Origin: a virus
DNA: 64,000 nt
Reading direction: 5' to 3' (one strand)
IMG/VR virus record: IMGVR_UViG_3300019135_000055
Span: 1-64,000 of that record
Position 1 is the stretch's first letter. Every line of letters begins with the position of its first letter. The notes below the pieces were generated by a model, which did not search any database, was not told where the DNA came from, and saw nothing but the letters and a program-made list of their open reading frames with translations. Below are positions 26,451-35,677 of the stretch, piece after piece. A program made the position numbers and the translations under genes.

Positions 26451-27746
26451 CTAAGCCGACTTAAATTTAAATCCAAAAGTGATAAATTCATTTGGATTGA
26501 CTGTATTGGAGCAGCTTTGTATATATACATTTCCATCGGTGGAAATATGTGTTCTATGAAATTGAGGGGCTGAACCTGTTCCAATACTTGAAGCTACGCC
26601 TATAAAATGTGTCATTTGCAAAGGTCTATACCCTGCTGGTAGCGTAAAAGCAGGCACCTCAAAACCAATAGTTCCTCCGGTTATTGAGCCAATTATCTCA
26701 ACTTCCCCAAGTACATTTTTACTAAACTGAACCTTATGGGTTCCATACTGCTTCCATCCGTTTAATAAAGTAGGCGATTGCCAGGTTACGGACACGTCGG
26801 CATCTGTAATAAATCTGTGCCAACCTTTAAATGACCCGTCAGTGTGGATTGTTCCGAACCACCTTCTAGGATTGGCCGTAGCAGTTACCACAATTGTTTT
26901 GCGCGCACTATTAGTTGAAACATCGTAATGAAACCACTCGACCGCCTTCGGATCTGGAGAATTCACAACTTTGTTACTGACACCATAATAAAGTCCGGAT
27001 GGTAAAGTTAATAAGTCAGTGCCATCAGGAATTCGCATTCTGCTGCCGTTGTCATCTGTTAATTTATAAAGTTGCCCGCCATTCCATTTCGTCCGTTCAG
27101 CCGTAGTAATATGGCGAGTGTTGTCGGTGTTATGCGTATCAAATTCGGTCTTTGCTGCTTGTTTAATATTATCAACTTTTGATAACCCAACCTGTTCTTT
27201 TGTAACAGCGTGGGGATTGTCTTTATCATTTGCATGAGCTTCTGTGTAAGCTTTCGCTGATTTCAGTGCATCATCTACATCAGAAGAGGAGGGGACTGTA
27301 ATAAATTCCGTCCAGCCTGTGGAGGGATACCAATGACGAAGATAGATTCTTGAATCTTCTCGATTTCCTGCATGGAAGAAAAGCTGTGCGAATCGATATT
27401 TTGTTGATTTTATGTTTAAGCATTCTCCGTACTGACTTGGGAAACCAACTGATCCCTGTAAGAGAGGAAAGGTTGAGATGCCCATTGGATAATTATCTCC
27501 AGAATAAGATGCATCTTGGTATGGTGTTGGGTCTTTAATTATGGTTACTTGCTGAGTTGTTACTCCATGGGGATTTTCATTATTAATCACATGAGAATTA
27601 AGCAGCTCATTAAACTCTTCGATTTTTTCCGTAACTTCTTTTTTGTTATCTACGGTATGTTTTTCAAAAAAATCAAATCTGTCTTTTAAATTCTCAATCT
27701 TTATTTCATTTTCTTTATTCTGTGCCCTAGAAAGATTATCCATCAC
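26451..27746 (-). CDS. yomR: Tail fibre protein (431 aa)
   Basis: An N-terminal coiled coil is followed by two copies of the repeat NENPHGVTTQQV / KDNPHAVTKEQVGLSKVDN, the hallmark of phage tail fibres. Between and after them is a pyocin-knob-like part (GISTFPLLQGSVGFPSQYGE, RIYLRHWYPSTGWTEFI; a similar copy nears residue 290). The C-terminus (VPAFTLPAGYRPLQMTHFIG) is a beta-rich head. It would bind the cell surface. Two N-terminal Met are possible. It overlaps the end of YomS by one base. Confidence 0.82.
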   Translation of the reverse strand: MMDNLSRAQNKENEIKIENLKDRFDFFEKHTVDNKKEVTEKIEEFNELLNSHVINNENPHGVTTQQVTIIKDPTPYQDASYSGDNYPMGISTFPLLQGSVGFPSQYGECLNIKSTKYRFAQLFFHAGNREDSRIYLRHWYPSTGWTEFITVPSSSDVDDALKSAKAYTEAHANDKDNPHAVTKEQVGLSKVDNIKQAAKTEFDTHNTDNTRHITTAERTKWNGGQLYKLTDDNGSRMRIPDGTDLLTLPSGLYYGVSNKVVNSPDPKAVEWFHYDVSTNSARKTIVVTATANPRRWFGTIHTDGSFKGWHRFITDADVSVTWQSPTLLNGWKQYGTHKVQFSKNVLGEVEIIGSITGGTIGFEVPAFTLPAGYRPLQMTHFIGVASSIGTGSAPQFHRTHISTDGNVYIQSCSNTVNPNEFITFGFKFKSA

Positions 27747-28111
27747 TATGTCACCGCATTTCCCTTAATGGTAAGTGATCCACCATTAATCTTGGATATT
27801 TCAAATTGAATTGCGGTTTTCCCGGCGACATCAAACTCCCATATTTCATCAATTCCCAGAGTGCTTGCGCCAAACATATGATTAGAGGAGTTTATCCCTT
27901 CTAGAACAATTTTTTTCCCATCTTGTGTAACACTATAAAATTTAACTTCTCTTGAAGTGCAGTCGCCTGTAATTTCAACAGTAAGTGTACGATGAGCACC
28001 TACAATAAGTTTTTCACCTTCACTTGGCTCAGATACAGAATCATGAAAGATGAAGGGGGTGATTTGAGGTTCGACTTTTCGCGGTAGTGTTTTATAATCG
28101 CAAACTGACAC
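27746..28111 (-). CDS. yomS: Small virion protein, YomS-like (121 aa)
   Basis: A beta-rich protein (VGAHRTLTVEITGDCTSREV, FDVAGKTAIQFEISKI), probably a fibre-associated or adaptor protein. Translation most likely starts at GTG 28111, which has AAGGAGG 6 bases before; a longer frame to 28189 would begin inside the terminator of the previous gene. It is tightly joined to the fibre gene. Confidence 0.7.
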   Translation of the reverse strand: MSVCDYKTLPRKVEPQITPFIFHDSVSEPSEGEKLIVGAHRTLTVEITGDCTSREVKFYSVTQDGKKIVLEGINSSNHMFGASTLGIDEIWEFDVAGKTAIQFEISKINGGSLTIKGNAVT

Positions 28112-28161
28112 TGGAAACCTCCTTAAATAGTTTCTTAATAAAACACGCATTTTATTTGTAT

Positions 28162-28187
28162 AAAAAAGAAGAGGGGAAATCCCCCTC
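28162..28187 (-). terminator. Terminator after the collagen-like gene
   Basis: Minus strand GAGGGG-GATTT-CCCCTC followed by TTCTTTTTTA. Confidence 0.8.
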
Positions 28188-28218
28188 ATAATCTTTATTA
28201 ATTAGATATTATTTTGGG

Positions 28219-28611
28219 TTAGTTGGATGCTTGGCCGCCTTTTAATTCATCAATTTGTTTTTGTAAATCATCGAACTTAGCCTTGACTTCGCTGTTTAAG
28301 TTAACGAGCAAGACGCTGCCGGTTCCAATGTTGTTACTTCTGACAATATTGTCACCAAGCATTTCATGAGTAATGCTTTTTTCTTCAATGACAGCAGGAT
28401 CGCCTTTGTCACCTTTATCACCTTTTGGCCCCGGTTCACCCTTGTCACCTTTATCGCCTTTTGGCCCCGGCTCGCCTTGCATCCCTTTAATGTATAAAGG
28501 GTTCTCTTCACTGTTGTTTTTTAAATAAACAGCCGTTACTGGTTTTCCTGTGCCATCATTTTCTGCAGATGTAAATACTCCATTACTTTCATTTAGAAAT
28601 TGTTCAGCCAT
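28219..28611 (-). CDS. yomT: Collagen-like virion protein (130 aa)
   Basis: Residues about 43-72 are collagen-type Gly-X-Y triplets (GMQGEPGPKGDKGDKGEPGP and on), in two near-identical copies at DNA level. A beta-rich N-terminal part precedes and a C-terminal coiled coil follows (SEVKAKFDDLQKQIDELKGG). A collagen triple helix plus trimeric coiled coil implies a trimeric fibre or tail adhesin. It lies just after the tail-tube gene. The DNA repeats make it prone to length change. The name is by order. Confidence 0.75.
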   Translation of the reverse strand: MAEQFLNESNGVFTSAENDGTGKPVTAVYLKNNSEENPLYIKGMQGEPGPKGDKGDKGEPGPKGDKGDKGDPAVIEEKSITHEMLGDNIVRSNNIGTGSVLLVNLNSEVKAKFDDLQKQIDELKGGQASN

Positions 28612-28650
28612 AATATAATCTCTCCTTATTTTTGTTTTAGATTTTGATTA

Positions 28651-29445
28651 TTAGTCACCAATGTCTACAGCTTTTGTTTGAGTTCCTGTGTCTGGAGAAG
28701 GGGAGGGGATGTCAGGCGTATTTGTTTTAGTACGAGGTACACGAGCAAACCTACCGTATCTACCGCTGCTGTCTGCTGCAAGCACTTTAAATGAAAGCTC
28801 TGGTGTATAAGCAGCGCCATTTTCTAGTGACATTTCAAATTCACCAGATGGAGCAACCTTGTCAAATTGAATATAGAGGTCACTGTACACTACCCCGGTA
28901 TCTGGGTCGTACTCAATAGTGTGATATTCAAGCTCATACATTTCAGAAAATTTATTGGAGTTGATCTCGACTGTTTCTCCTGTTACCTCAATTCTATAAA
29001 CAGCAGTTAGAACATCGCCTTCTTTTGCAAAATCATCTGGAACCGTAACTGCTTCATCTTTGTATTCAGCCTGTATGCTTGCTCCTTTGCTGTTCTTGAG
29101 TGATACTACACCAACAGGAGTTTTTTGAAGTTTAACTGTACCATCTACCTGAACTGTTACATCTTCACGTTCAGATACATTAAATTTGTTTTCCTCGATG
29201 GCTACCCCTTGAGTCATAGCCATGAATTCCATATCAAAGAAAGCATTTTTCACCTTGGCATCGATCGACTTATCTGTGCGAAGAAGATAAAGTGTTCTAT
29301 TCCCAATACCACCTTTTAATTCTTCTTCTGAAATGGATTGTGAAATGGAAGCCAATTGAGCTTCTGCAGCAGAAATTACATGTCCATCGGATTTTCTTCT
29401 CCAATAGACATCTGCTGTATCATGAATAACTGTTTTCTTGGTCAT
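28651..29445 (-). CDS. yomU: Major tail tube protein (probable), 264 aa
   Basis: Probably the tail tube subunit, judged by position just before the tail chaperone-like gene on the structural map and by its length. The N-terminal domain (AEAQLASISQSISEEELKGG, IGNRTLYLLRTDKSIDAK) and AFFDMEFMAMTQG fit tube proteins of siphophages. An Ig-like or linker region and a Ser/Pro spacer (DIPSPSPDTG) end in TQTKAVDIGD. The same terminal decamer motif is found in YonC (TQAKAVDIGD), a shared tag that I have not seen explained. Confidence 0.65.
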   Translation of the reverse strand: MTKKTVIHDTADVYWRRKSDGHVISAAEAQLASISQSISEEELKGGIGNRTLYLLRTDKSIDAKVKNAFFDMEFMAMTQGVAIEENKFNVSEREDVTVQVDGTVKLQKTPVGVVSLKNSKGASIQAEYKDEAVTVPDDFAKEGDVLTAVYRIEVTGETVEINSNKFSEMYELEYHTIEYDPDTGVVYSDLYIQFDKVAPSGEFEMSLENGAAYTPELSFKVLAADSSGRYGRFARVPRTKTNTPDIPSPSPDTGTQTKAVDIGD

Positions 29446-29470
29446 TAAATATCCTCCTTTAATTTAAATG

Positions 29471-29495
29471 AAAAAAGACTGATAATAAATCAGTC
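29471..29495 (-). terminator. Terminator between tail chaperone-like and tube genes
   Basis: Minus strand GACTGAT-TTATT-ATCAGTC followed by TTTTTTC. The stem includes the stop codon of the upstream gene. Confidence 0.85.
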
Positions 29496-30209
29496 TTGAA
29501 ACAATCTTTTTAAGTTTTTAACTTGCTCATCTGACAGTGCGTGGCTCTCTTCTTCAAAGAGGTCAACATGGCTACTCCAATGTTTAATGTTCTTACCTGC
29601 CTCGGGAGATACTGTCGCAAATAAAATTGCGGTATCATAGTCTTTAAAGCAGCTAATGCGATAGAACGTCATATACATTTGATACAATGTCATTTCAGCA
29701 ATTTCTTTGTATGAAATACCTGCAAAAGTCGCTATGGAGCTAATCATATCGTATACTTCAAGTGGTTCTTGCTCTTGCTGTTTTAATCTTTTACTCTGTT
29801 CAATCCTTCGTTGCACTTCTGGGTTGGGGCTAATTTTCTCTTCTTTTAAGCAATGCATTTCTAAAAAAAGTTTTCTTATTGAATTGAAATTGTTTCGATC
29901 TATTAATTCAAAGACTGTGTCGTTCTGAAAACCTTTTTTAAATACTTCAGAGTAGGCCTCATTAAAATTTGGTAATTGATTGACAATATCAAAAAGAGGT
30001 AGCTTTTTCATCTCTTCAATAAGGTTATTTAATTCACCACTTTTATTAAGCTGGCTATATCTATAAACAATCTCGTTTTTACTCATTTTTATTAAGTCCA
30101 GGTATGCCGCATACTCGTTGTAATCCTTCATTTTGAGGAAATGGCACTTGCCAATAGGGGTGTCAACGGGAATACCTAAGATAAAGAGATCTTGAGAAAT
30201 TTCGTTCAT
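29490..30209 (-). CDS. yomV: Tail assembly protein (probable chaperone), 239 aa
   Basis: A soluble helical protein in the slot where siphophages place tail assembly chaperones. It carries a TPIGKCHFLKMKDYNEYAAY start, as seen in Gp15-like or tail-assembly proteins, and a charged middle part. There is no obvious slippery heptamer joining it to another frame at its end, so the usual G/GT frameshift is not evident. It overlaps the preceding gene by 4 bases. Function inferred. Confidence 0.5.
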   Translation of the reverse strand: MNEISQDLFILGIPVDTPIGKCHFLKMKDYNEYAAYLDLIKMSKNEIVYRYSQLNKSGELNNLIEEMKKLPLFDIVNQLPNFNEAYSEVFKKGFQNDTVFELIDRNNFNSIRKLFLEMHCLKEEKISPNPEVQRRIEQSKRLKQQEQEPLEVYDMISSIATFAGISYKEIAEMTLYQMYMTFYRISCFKDYDTAILFATVSPEAGKNIKHWSSHVDLFEEESHALSDEQVKNLKRLFQD

Positions 30210-30736
30210 TTCATTGCTCCAAATGTGAAAATCATTTTATAACCCAAGTAACCAGCAGGAGGGTTTGTAATCAGCATTCTTTTCGGAGCTAAAGCCTTTC
30301 CGAAGCCAGCGATATTTTTATTGAAGAGAAGCTCAGATAATCTGTCCAAAATTTTCAATGACCTAAATTCATTTTCTTCATATGTCTCAATATGAGTGTA
30401 GACATCAATGTGAAGGTCTTGATCCATAAGCAAATAGCTTTGATTAGAGGGCTTTGATAAGCCACTTCCCAAATACATACACACTCTACAGATTGGTGAT
30501 TCAGTAATGTCATCGGTTTTTGGAGCTCTTTTGAAGATTGTCTTAAAAATAGGGGGGATAATGCGGACTTTTCCATCTTCTTCAACGGTTGTTTCAACTT
30601 CATAGCCTTCTAAGTCCTGAACATCAGGGAGGTCAGGGGAGAGGGGGGTGTCCTTATAATACAGAAGTCTGTTGAGCTCAGAGTCATTAATCAATGTTCT
30701 AAAAATCTTGGTCATGTGTTCAACCATATTACTCAT
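30206..30736 (-). CDS. yomW: Neck / tail completion protein (176 aa)
   Basis: A probable head-tail connector or tail terminator by position (between capsid genes and tail tube) and by size. The C-terminal half has a beta-rich pattern (DQDLHIDVYTHIETYEENEF, RMLITNPPAGYLGYKMIFTF) like tail completion proteins (gp17/gpU group). It overlaps both neighbours by 4 bases, so it is translated in a coupled set. Confidence 0.6.
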   Translation of the reverse strand: MSNMVEHMTKIFRTLINDSELNRLLYYKDTPLSPDLPDVQDLEGYEVETTVEEDGKVRIIPPIFKTIFKRAPKTDDITESPICRVCMYLGSGLSKPSNQSYLLMDQDLHIDVYTHIETYEENEFRSLKILDRLSELLFNKNIAGFGKALAPKRMLITNPPAGYLGYKMIFTFGAMK

Positions 30737-31392
30737 GCACTACCATCACCTCTGACTTTCTTTTTAGCAATTAATTTTATTGTGCCACGATCTCCATAAA
30801 CCTTAGAGTAATCAATGTCATTAACAAGATAGTCCTCACCAAAGAAAGAGAGGAGTAGCCCAATTTTTATTTTGTCGTTATTTATATTTGGAATTGTGAT
30901 GTTTGCTTGACCATCAGGAAGGTTGACGGCTAGATCAGTCCCATTTATAGATGTTGAACGTTCAAAAACACATGGTATTTCAATAACTTCTCCAGGGACT
31001 TTAGTTTTGATTGGTTTTCCAGTAACTTCGCTTATCTTGTCTGAATCAATCCATTTGTCATTTGTAGTTAACTGTATTGAGGAGTTGCATAGCCTGATTT
31101 CAGCCTTTTTATAAATTTTATTAAAGCTTGGGAAAGTAGTGATTAGCCACTTTTGAGTGTCCCATTTGACGACTCCTCCAATATAGATGTCTTCGGGAAG
31201 CCCTAGAATGTATTTAGTCATTCCATCGCCATTTGAAAACTTTGAAGTAATCAAACATGTTACTGATTCTTTTTCATCAATTGACACAGTCTCTGACTGA
31301 AAACCCTTCAAACCAGCCTGAAAAATTAATTTCCCATCATGTTCAATCTTTTTATTAACGTCGATCTGATGGTAATTTTTAAAGTCTTTCAT
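30733..31392 (-). CDS. yomX: Neck protein (219 aa)
   Basis: A beta-rich protein (DGKLIFQAGLKGFQSETVSI, DIYIGGVVKWDTQKWLITTF) with a pattern like head closure or stopper proteins of siphophages (compare SPP1 gp16-type or its prophage relatives). Coupled to its neighbours (overlap 4 bases on one side, 14 on the other). The role is inferred from context. Confidence 0.55.
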   Translation of the reverse strand: MKDFKNYHQIDVNKKIEHDGKLIFQAGLKGFQSETVSIDEKESVTCLITSKFSNGDGMTKYILGLPEDIYIGGVVKWDTQKWLITTFPSFNKIYKKAEIRLCNSSIQLTTNDKWIDSDKISEVTGKPIKTKVPGEVIEIPCVFERSTSINGTDLAVNLPDGQANITIPNINNDKIKIGLLLSFFGEDYLVNDIDYSKVYGDRGTIKLIAKKKVRGDGSA

Positions 31393-31609
31393 CTAAATCA
31401 CCAGATAGGGATTGACCTAATCTTACGATTTCAGCACTCACGTCCAAAATGATTTCACGAATTTCAGCTAGTTCTGTATCAGACAGCATTTTTTTATTTA
31501 AATATTGCTCTACTTTATAAAGGACAGAGTTGTTTTTCTTGCTTAGTCTTATGCAGTGTTCTTGTAAAGAGGAGGGGGCTTGTCCTTCATTAATATATTT
31601 TTCTCTCAT
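31379..31609 (-). CDS. yomY: Small structural-operon protein (76 aa)
   Basis: A short helical protein (NSVLYKVEQYLNKKMLSDTE, IREIILDVSAEIVRLGQSLS). Function unknown. Both ends overlap neighbours (14 and 4 bases), a sign of tight translational coupling in the neck gene set. Confidence 0.6.
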   Translation of the reverse strand: MREKYINEGQAPSSLQEHCIRLSKKNNSVLYKVEQYLNKKMLSDTELAEIREIILDVSAEIVRLGQSLSGDLDERL

Positions 31610-32004
31610 AAGTAATCCACCTCTGTATTCATAATGAGGCGGTCAATATCTGCTGTTTGTTTCTCAATTGACTTTGTTAATGAATTGATTTGTGTACCAT
31701 AGTTGGTAACACCAACGTCTTTTGCAAATGGCTGCCATGTAGTCTGAAAAAAAGTCTGTTCATTAATTAAAAAAATTAAACGTAAATAATGAACGAGAAT
31801 TAACAATTCATCCTCGTTCATTACTCTGTCTACTGTTTCAGTTTCATCGTTACACTTCAATTTTTTGTCGCGAAGTCTATTATTGAATCGCAGGACTGCG
31901 TTCCTTATAGATTTATAAATTAAAGATTCTTCCGTAGGTAAATTGATATCAGACGTTTTACAGTTTAGCAAGAAAAACTCCCAAATTTCATCATAAGAAG
32001 TCAT
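31606..32004 (-). CDS. yomZ: Head-tail connector-like protein (132 aa)
   Basis: Helical, beginning TSYDEIWEFFLLNCKTSDIN and continuing YKSIRNAVLRFNNRLRDKK, similar in layout to gp6/gp15-type adaptor proteins (small four-helix bundles) that sit next to the capsid gene. The adaptor role is inferred. Confidence 0.55.
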   Translation of the reverse strand: MTSYDEIWEFFLLNCKTSDINLPTEESLIYKSIRNAVLRFNNRLRDKKLKCNDETETVDRVMNEDELLILVHYLRLIFLINEQTFFQTTWQPFAKDVGVTNYGTQINSLTKSIEKQTADIDRLIMNTEVDYL

Positions 32005-32015
32005 TATTGAACCTC

Positions 32016-32486
32016 CTAGTCAAAGAGCAGGGAAGGATCTTCGACACCCATCCATTCAGCTAAGGCTTTAAGTTTTCCAGCAGGGATATCATCACTGAAT
32101 TCAGAAGCAACATCAATAACAAACTGTTTTTCTGAGTCAACTGTAATCTTTTCAAGCTTATTTTTCATTTGTGCAATGTTACCTGTTTTAATCATCTTTG
32201 AAATTTCTTCTTTTGTGTGAGTGTTGTTCGTGTATGCTTCCGCATCAACAATTGATTCTTTGATTTGTTTTGTTGAGTCATCTTCATCAACAATAACTAA
32301 TTCACCTTTATCAAAGCAGACACTATTCATTGTCAACCAGTCAACAACATCTCTAGGTACTTCCTTGATCTCAGCCTTACCATTTTTACTACCTGACCAA
32401 GTGAATTGTTTAAGTCCACCATCTCCGGTGTACCCAACAAAATAAGAAGTGTTTCTATAACGAGCCAATTTAACTTTATCAGACAT
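32016..32486 (-). CDS. yonA: Head-associated protein with C-terminal helical domain (156 aa)
   Basis: The N-terminal beta part ([40 protein letters not shown]) resembles small head-fibre or capsid-linked proteins. The C-terminal part ([20 protein letters not shown]) resembles the short helical domains found at the ends of such proteins. AGGAGG lies in front of ATG. Role uncertain. Confidence 0.55.
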   Translation of the reverse strand: MSDKVKLARYRNTSYFVGYTGDGGLKQFTWSGSKNGKAEIKEVPRDVVDWLTMNSVCFDKGELVIVDEDDSTKQIKESIVDAEAYTNNTHTKEEISKMIKTGNIAQMKNKLEKITVDSEKQFVIDVASEFSDDIPAGKLKALAEWMGVEDPSLLFD

Positions 32487-32520
32487 AATTTCCTCCTAGT
32501 TTATCCTTTAAAATAAATAC

Positions 32521-33537
32521 TTAGATAGATACTGCTGCTTGTTCCTCGATAATTCCAATCGCTTCACCAAACAGAAGGTTAACAGAAGCAGATTGAGTGA
32601 TTTTCATTTTAATTCTTTCATCCTCGATGTCTTGTTCAGTTAACTGTTTAAGCCCACCGTACTCAACAATAGAGAATGGTTTTTGTGACACTCCACCAGC
32701 AAACATATAACCTTTGTTTACAGGCAACTCAACTTTTGAGTTAGTTTCATCAGTGAATGGGTTTGTGAGGTTTACTGCAGTAGTTCTTCCAATTGTAGTA
32801 GGGTTTAAAGCAGTCAGAAGCTCATTTTTAATGCCATCAGTTAGAAGGTTTTTATATGTAGAATCTGTAGCTTGCTGAAAAGCAAAGTAATCAATAAGAA
32901 GCGAGTCTCCAACAAATACTGGCCTACCTCCATAACGCTGAAGAACTGAAGCAACTTCATTATATTTTTGTAATGTAAGGTTTGACCCAACAGCCACGTT
33001 TTTTGGTGGGATTTTTCCTTTAGCAATAGCAGCAGCCGTTAATTGATGAATTTTATCCAAATACAATCGAACTTTTGCATTGGCAATGTCATTAACTAAT
33101 TTGTTGAAATATTCGACAGAATCAGTTACAAGATCAAGTGGCTCATAATAAAAACCAGTGGATAGCGTATATGGAACAGCAGGTACATTTTCTCGACCTT
33201 CAACACGGACTAGATCTACACCTGATCCATTAGCAGACCAAATCACTTTTGCTTTGTTTTTCTTAGGGATTTTGATTAATTTTAGACTCCCTGGTTTCTC
33301 TTGTTCGTGATTTGCAAATAGAGTGATTAGATTTGTAACCATTGGTTTTGCAATTTCATCTGCTTGCTGTACAACAAGCGTATTAAACTGGTGCAACATA
33401 GAAGGGTCAGGAGTAACAGTTCCATCACCAAATACTTTTTTAATATAAGTTTCGATATCCGATTTATCTGTGGCTTCCATCTTATTGTTGACCACACGGC
33501 TAAATAAGCCCTTAATTTTTACAGTGTCAAGTTTCAT
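32521..33537 (-). CDS. yonB: Major capsid protein (338 aa)
   Basis: The main head subunit, identified by position after the protease/scaffold and decoration-like genes, by length, and by an HK97-like pattern: N-terminal helical arm, LVTDSVEYFNKLVNDIANAK with the E-loop/spine-type region, VFVGDSLLIDYFAF, and a C-terminal NLLFGEAIGIIEE strand as in encapsulin-like capsids. ATG follows AAAAGGAG. The name is by order. Upstream and downstream gaps are short (about 35-40 bases). Confidence 0.78.
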   Translation of the reverse strand: MKLDTVKIKGLFSRVVNNKMEATDKSDIETYIKKVFGDGTVTPDPSMLHQFNTLVVQQADEIAKPMVTNLITLFANHEQEKPGSLKLIKIPKKNKAKVIWSANGSGVDLVRVEGRENVPAVPYTLSTGFYYEPLDLVTDSVEYFNKLVNDIANAKVRLYLDKIHQLTAAAIAKGKIPPKNVAVGSNLTLQKYNEVASVLQRYGGRPVFVGDSLLIDYFAFQQATDSTYKNLLTDGIKNELLTALNPTTIGRTTAVNLTNPFTDETNSKVELPVNKGYMFAGGVSQKPFSIVEYGGLKQLTEQDIEDERIKMKITQSASVNLLFGEAIGIIEEQAAVSI

Positions 33538-33577
33538 ATATTGTACTCCTTTTCAATAAGTGTTTATTAAAGTTCTA

Positions 33578-34180
33578 TTAATCGCCAATGTCTACGGCTT
33601 TTGCTTGAGTCTCTGAACTTGTTCCAGGTACTAAGCCCGTTTCTGATCCTGTAATTACTTCGAGACGTACCAGCTTTTGTCCCATTGTGTACTGGAGATC
33701 ATCTTCGCTGTTTACAACAAGGAATTTAGCAGAAGAATCTGCAAAGTCAGCATGAGGTGAAGCAGGGTCGCTTAAAACATATTTTTCAGTTTTAATATCA
33801 AAGTGCGCCACTTGTCCTCGTTTAACTTCTTTGACGCCTTCATTCAAAGAGAAAGCAGAAACATCAAAACGTGTGTATCCTGGTTCCAAAATAACGATAC
33901 GACCGTGTTCACCTTCAGCGTTATAGAAATCAGTCAAAGACTCGCCCAAATAGCGAACTTCTGGGGCTGCAATTAAATAAGCTCTGTGCTTTTTATCGGA
34001 AAGTTTTTTTGCAATGCGGTTTCCTTCTTCATCAAAACCGAGTTCCACAAGCATAAAGTTGTCAATATCTGATCCAGATACCTTAGCACCGTGAGCAAGA
34101 GTTTTGATTTTTAATGAATTCAAGTTACCAGTAGTGTGGGTGCCTACTTCTGTAAGAGCAGTTTGTAGTCTAGTAGCCAT
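33578..34180 (-). CDS. yonC: Probable head decoration protein (200 aa)
   Basis: It lies between the protease/scaffold and the capsid gene, the usual decoration-protein place. Beta-rich (KHRAYLIAAPEVRYLGESLT, GRIVILEPGYTRFDVSAFSL). It ends with TQAKAVDIGD, the same as the end of the tail tube protein (TQTKAVDIGD) after a Ser/Thr/Pro spacer; the DNA of the two ends is also similar, so this tail was probably copied between genes. Confidence 0.6.
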   Translation of the reverse strand: MATRLQTALTEVGTHTTGNLNSLKIKTLAHGAKVSGSDIDNFMLVELGFDEEGNRIAKKLSDKKHRAYLIAAPEVRYLGESLTDFYNAEGEHGRIVILEPGYTRFDVSAFSLNEGVKEVKRGQVAHFDIKTEKYVLSDPASPHADFADSSAKFLVVNSEDDLQYTMGQKLVRLEVITGSETGLVPGTSSETQAKAVDIGD

Positions 34181-34204
34181 TTATAAATCCTCCATTTTAA
34201 GTTT

Positions 34205-35656
34205 TTAAGACGAATAACGCGATTCAAACGAATCATCATCTTTTAGTAATTTTTCACGTTTGCTGGACATCTCTCTAATAAAATTTCCATCTTGGTCAGT
34301 TGCATGATCAACAAGTTCAACCAACATTGAATTCAATTGAAGAACTGCTTTATCGGCTTCTTCGTTGTCTTTAGCTGATGCTAGAATAAGATTTTGAACT
34401 TCTTCAGTTTCATATTTCTCTTCAGCATTAAGAGCTTCAAATTTAAGCTTATAGAATTCTTTCTTTTCTTGAGCTCTTTTTTCGAACTCTGCTTTTTCAT
34501 GTTTTTCCTTGAAAGGTTTAAGCTTTTCTACAACAGAGTTTAATTGAACGAGCTTTTCACTTGCTGCATTGAATTGTTCCTCAAGCTTAGATTTACTCTC
34601 TTTGATTTCATTAAACTGATTAGAGAGCTCTGAAATTGTTGTGTCTTTTTCATTTAACTGACTTTGAATTTCTTCAGGGACAACTTCTTCCCAGTTTCGT
34701 TTTAAGAAGACTTCAGTTTTTGAGTCTAAATCAATTGTCAGAGTATCCCCATTTTTGGTGTAGTTAATTTTGTAATATTTGTCGTAAGAATTATCTTCAG
34801 ACCAACTATAAATATTTACAATAAAGTATGTATCATACACATCAGCAATATATGATCCCTCATTTGATTCGAGAGTTGGATCAAGTTGATTATAGATAAG
34901 CGTTCTTATGTCCGAATGTGATAATTCAAACACTTTTTTAAATTTATCCACTTTTTCACCTTCCTTTTGTTTTTCTTGGTTTGCAGCTTGTGCAACCAAT
35001 TTCTCGAATTTTTGCATCTCATTAAAACTCACTAAGCGAGATGAATCATAAGCAGGGAGGACGATATCGTGCTCTCCTCGTTTCTCAGAATTCAAGATCG
35101 CATGACCTTCTAAATAAATAGGCGTTTCAATGTACTCTATTCCATCTTTAACAGAGTAATTTGAGTATAGAATTTCACAGCTTGTGTTTATATTGATGCC
35201 CCGTGAATACCATTCCAATAAAAGCTCACAGGCATCGCTGAAACGCGAACTCCATAAAACTGCATCGGCGGCCAAAACTTCTTTTTTTCCTTCCGGAGTA
35301 TCGATCTCCATAATGTATCCTTCAGAAGTAAACACGCCGATTGGGGTAGTATCCGTCTTAACTTCAAGTTCACCGTGTTTATCAGTACCTAAATATGCTT
35401 CATGAGATCCAAGTGCATCAGTAGCAGTGTTGTTTTCTTCAACCTCATGGTATTTTGCAACAATAGGCTTATTGATAATAGTAGGGGAGGCGTCCAAAGC
35501 AACTTCCTTAGAAATGACTGTATTGTTGTGAGATGTCTCAAAGTCAAAAATGATAAAAGTGCAGGGGAGTTTTGTGGGATCATCTGTTTTCTTTATCTCA
35601 TTAAGCTGCAATTGAAAAACTTTTTTCTTTTGCTCTTTGGTCAAACGTTTATTCAC
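34205..35656 (-). CDS. yonD: Prohead protease fused to scaffold (probable), 483 aa
   Basis: The N-terminal half (1-245) has the outline of a phage maturation protease or a related capsid assembly protein (VISKEVALDASPTIINKPIV, LGSHEAYLGTDKHGELEV, with His in GSHEA). The C-terminal half, from about 330, is a long coiled coil typical of scaffolds (LNEKDTTISELSNQFNEIKE). Both functions in one gene just before the capsid gene is a common arrangement. The catalytic Ser and acid cannot be assigned with confidence. Confidence 0.65.
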   Translation of the reverse strand: MNKRLTKEQKKKVFQLQLNEIKKTDDPTKLPCTFIIFDFETSHNNTVISKEVALDASPTIINKPIVAKYHEVEENNTATDALGSHEAYLGTDKHGELEVKTDTTPIGVFTSEGYIMEIDTPEGKKEVLAADAVLWSSRFSDACELLLEWYSRGININTSCEILYSNYSVKDGIEYIETPIYLEGHAILNSEKRGEHDIVLPAYDSSRLVSFNEMQKFEKLVAQAANQEKQKEGEKVDKFKKVFELSHSDIRTLIYNQLDPTLESNEGSYIADVYDTYFIVNIYSWSEDNSYDKYYKINYTKNGDTLTIDLDSKTEVFLKRNWEEVVPEEIQSQLNEKDTTISELSNQFNEIKESKSKLEEQFNAASEKLVQLNSVVEKLKPFKEKHEKAEFEKRAQEKKEFYKLKFEALNAEEKYETEEVQNLILASAKDNEEADKAVLQLNSMLVELVDHATDQDGNFIREMSSKREKLLKDDDSFESRYSS

Positions 35657-35677
35657 CTCCTTTCAAAACATTGCAAA

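Noticed and set aside
29490-30209. Programmed frameshift in the tail chaperone gene
   Set aside because: No slippery heptamer with a suitable second frame near the stop; the gene ends in a terminator stem.
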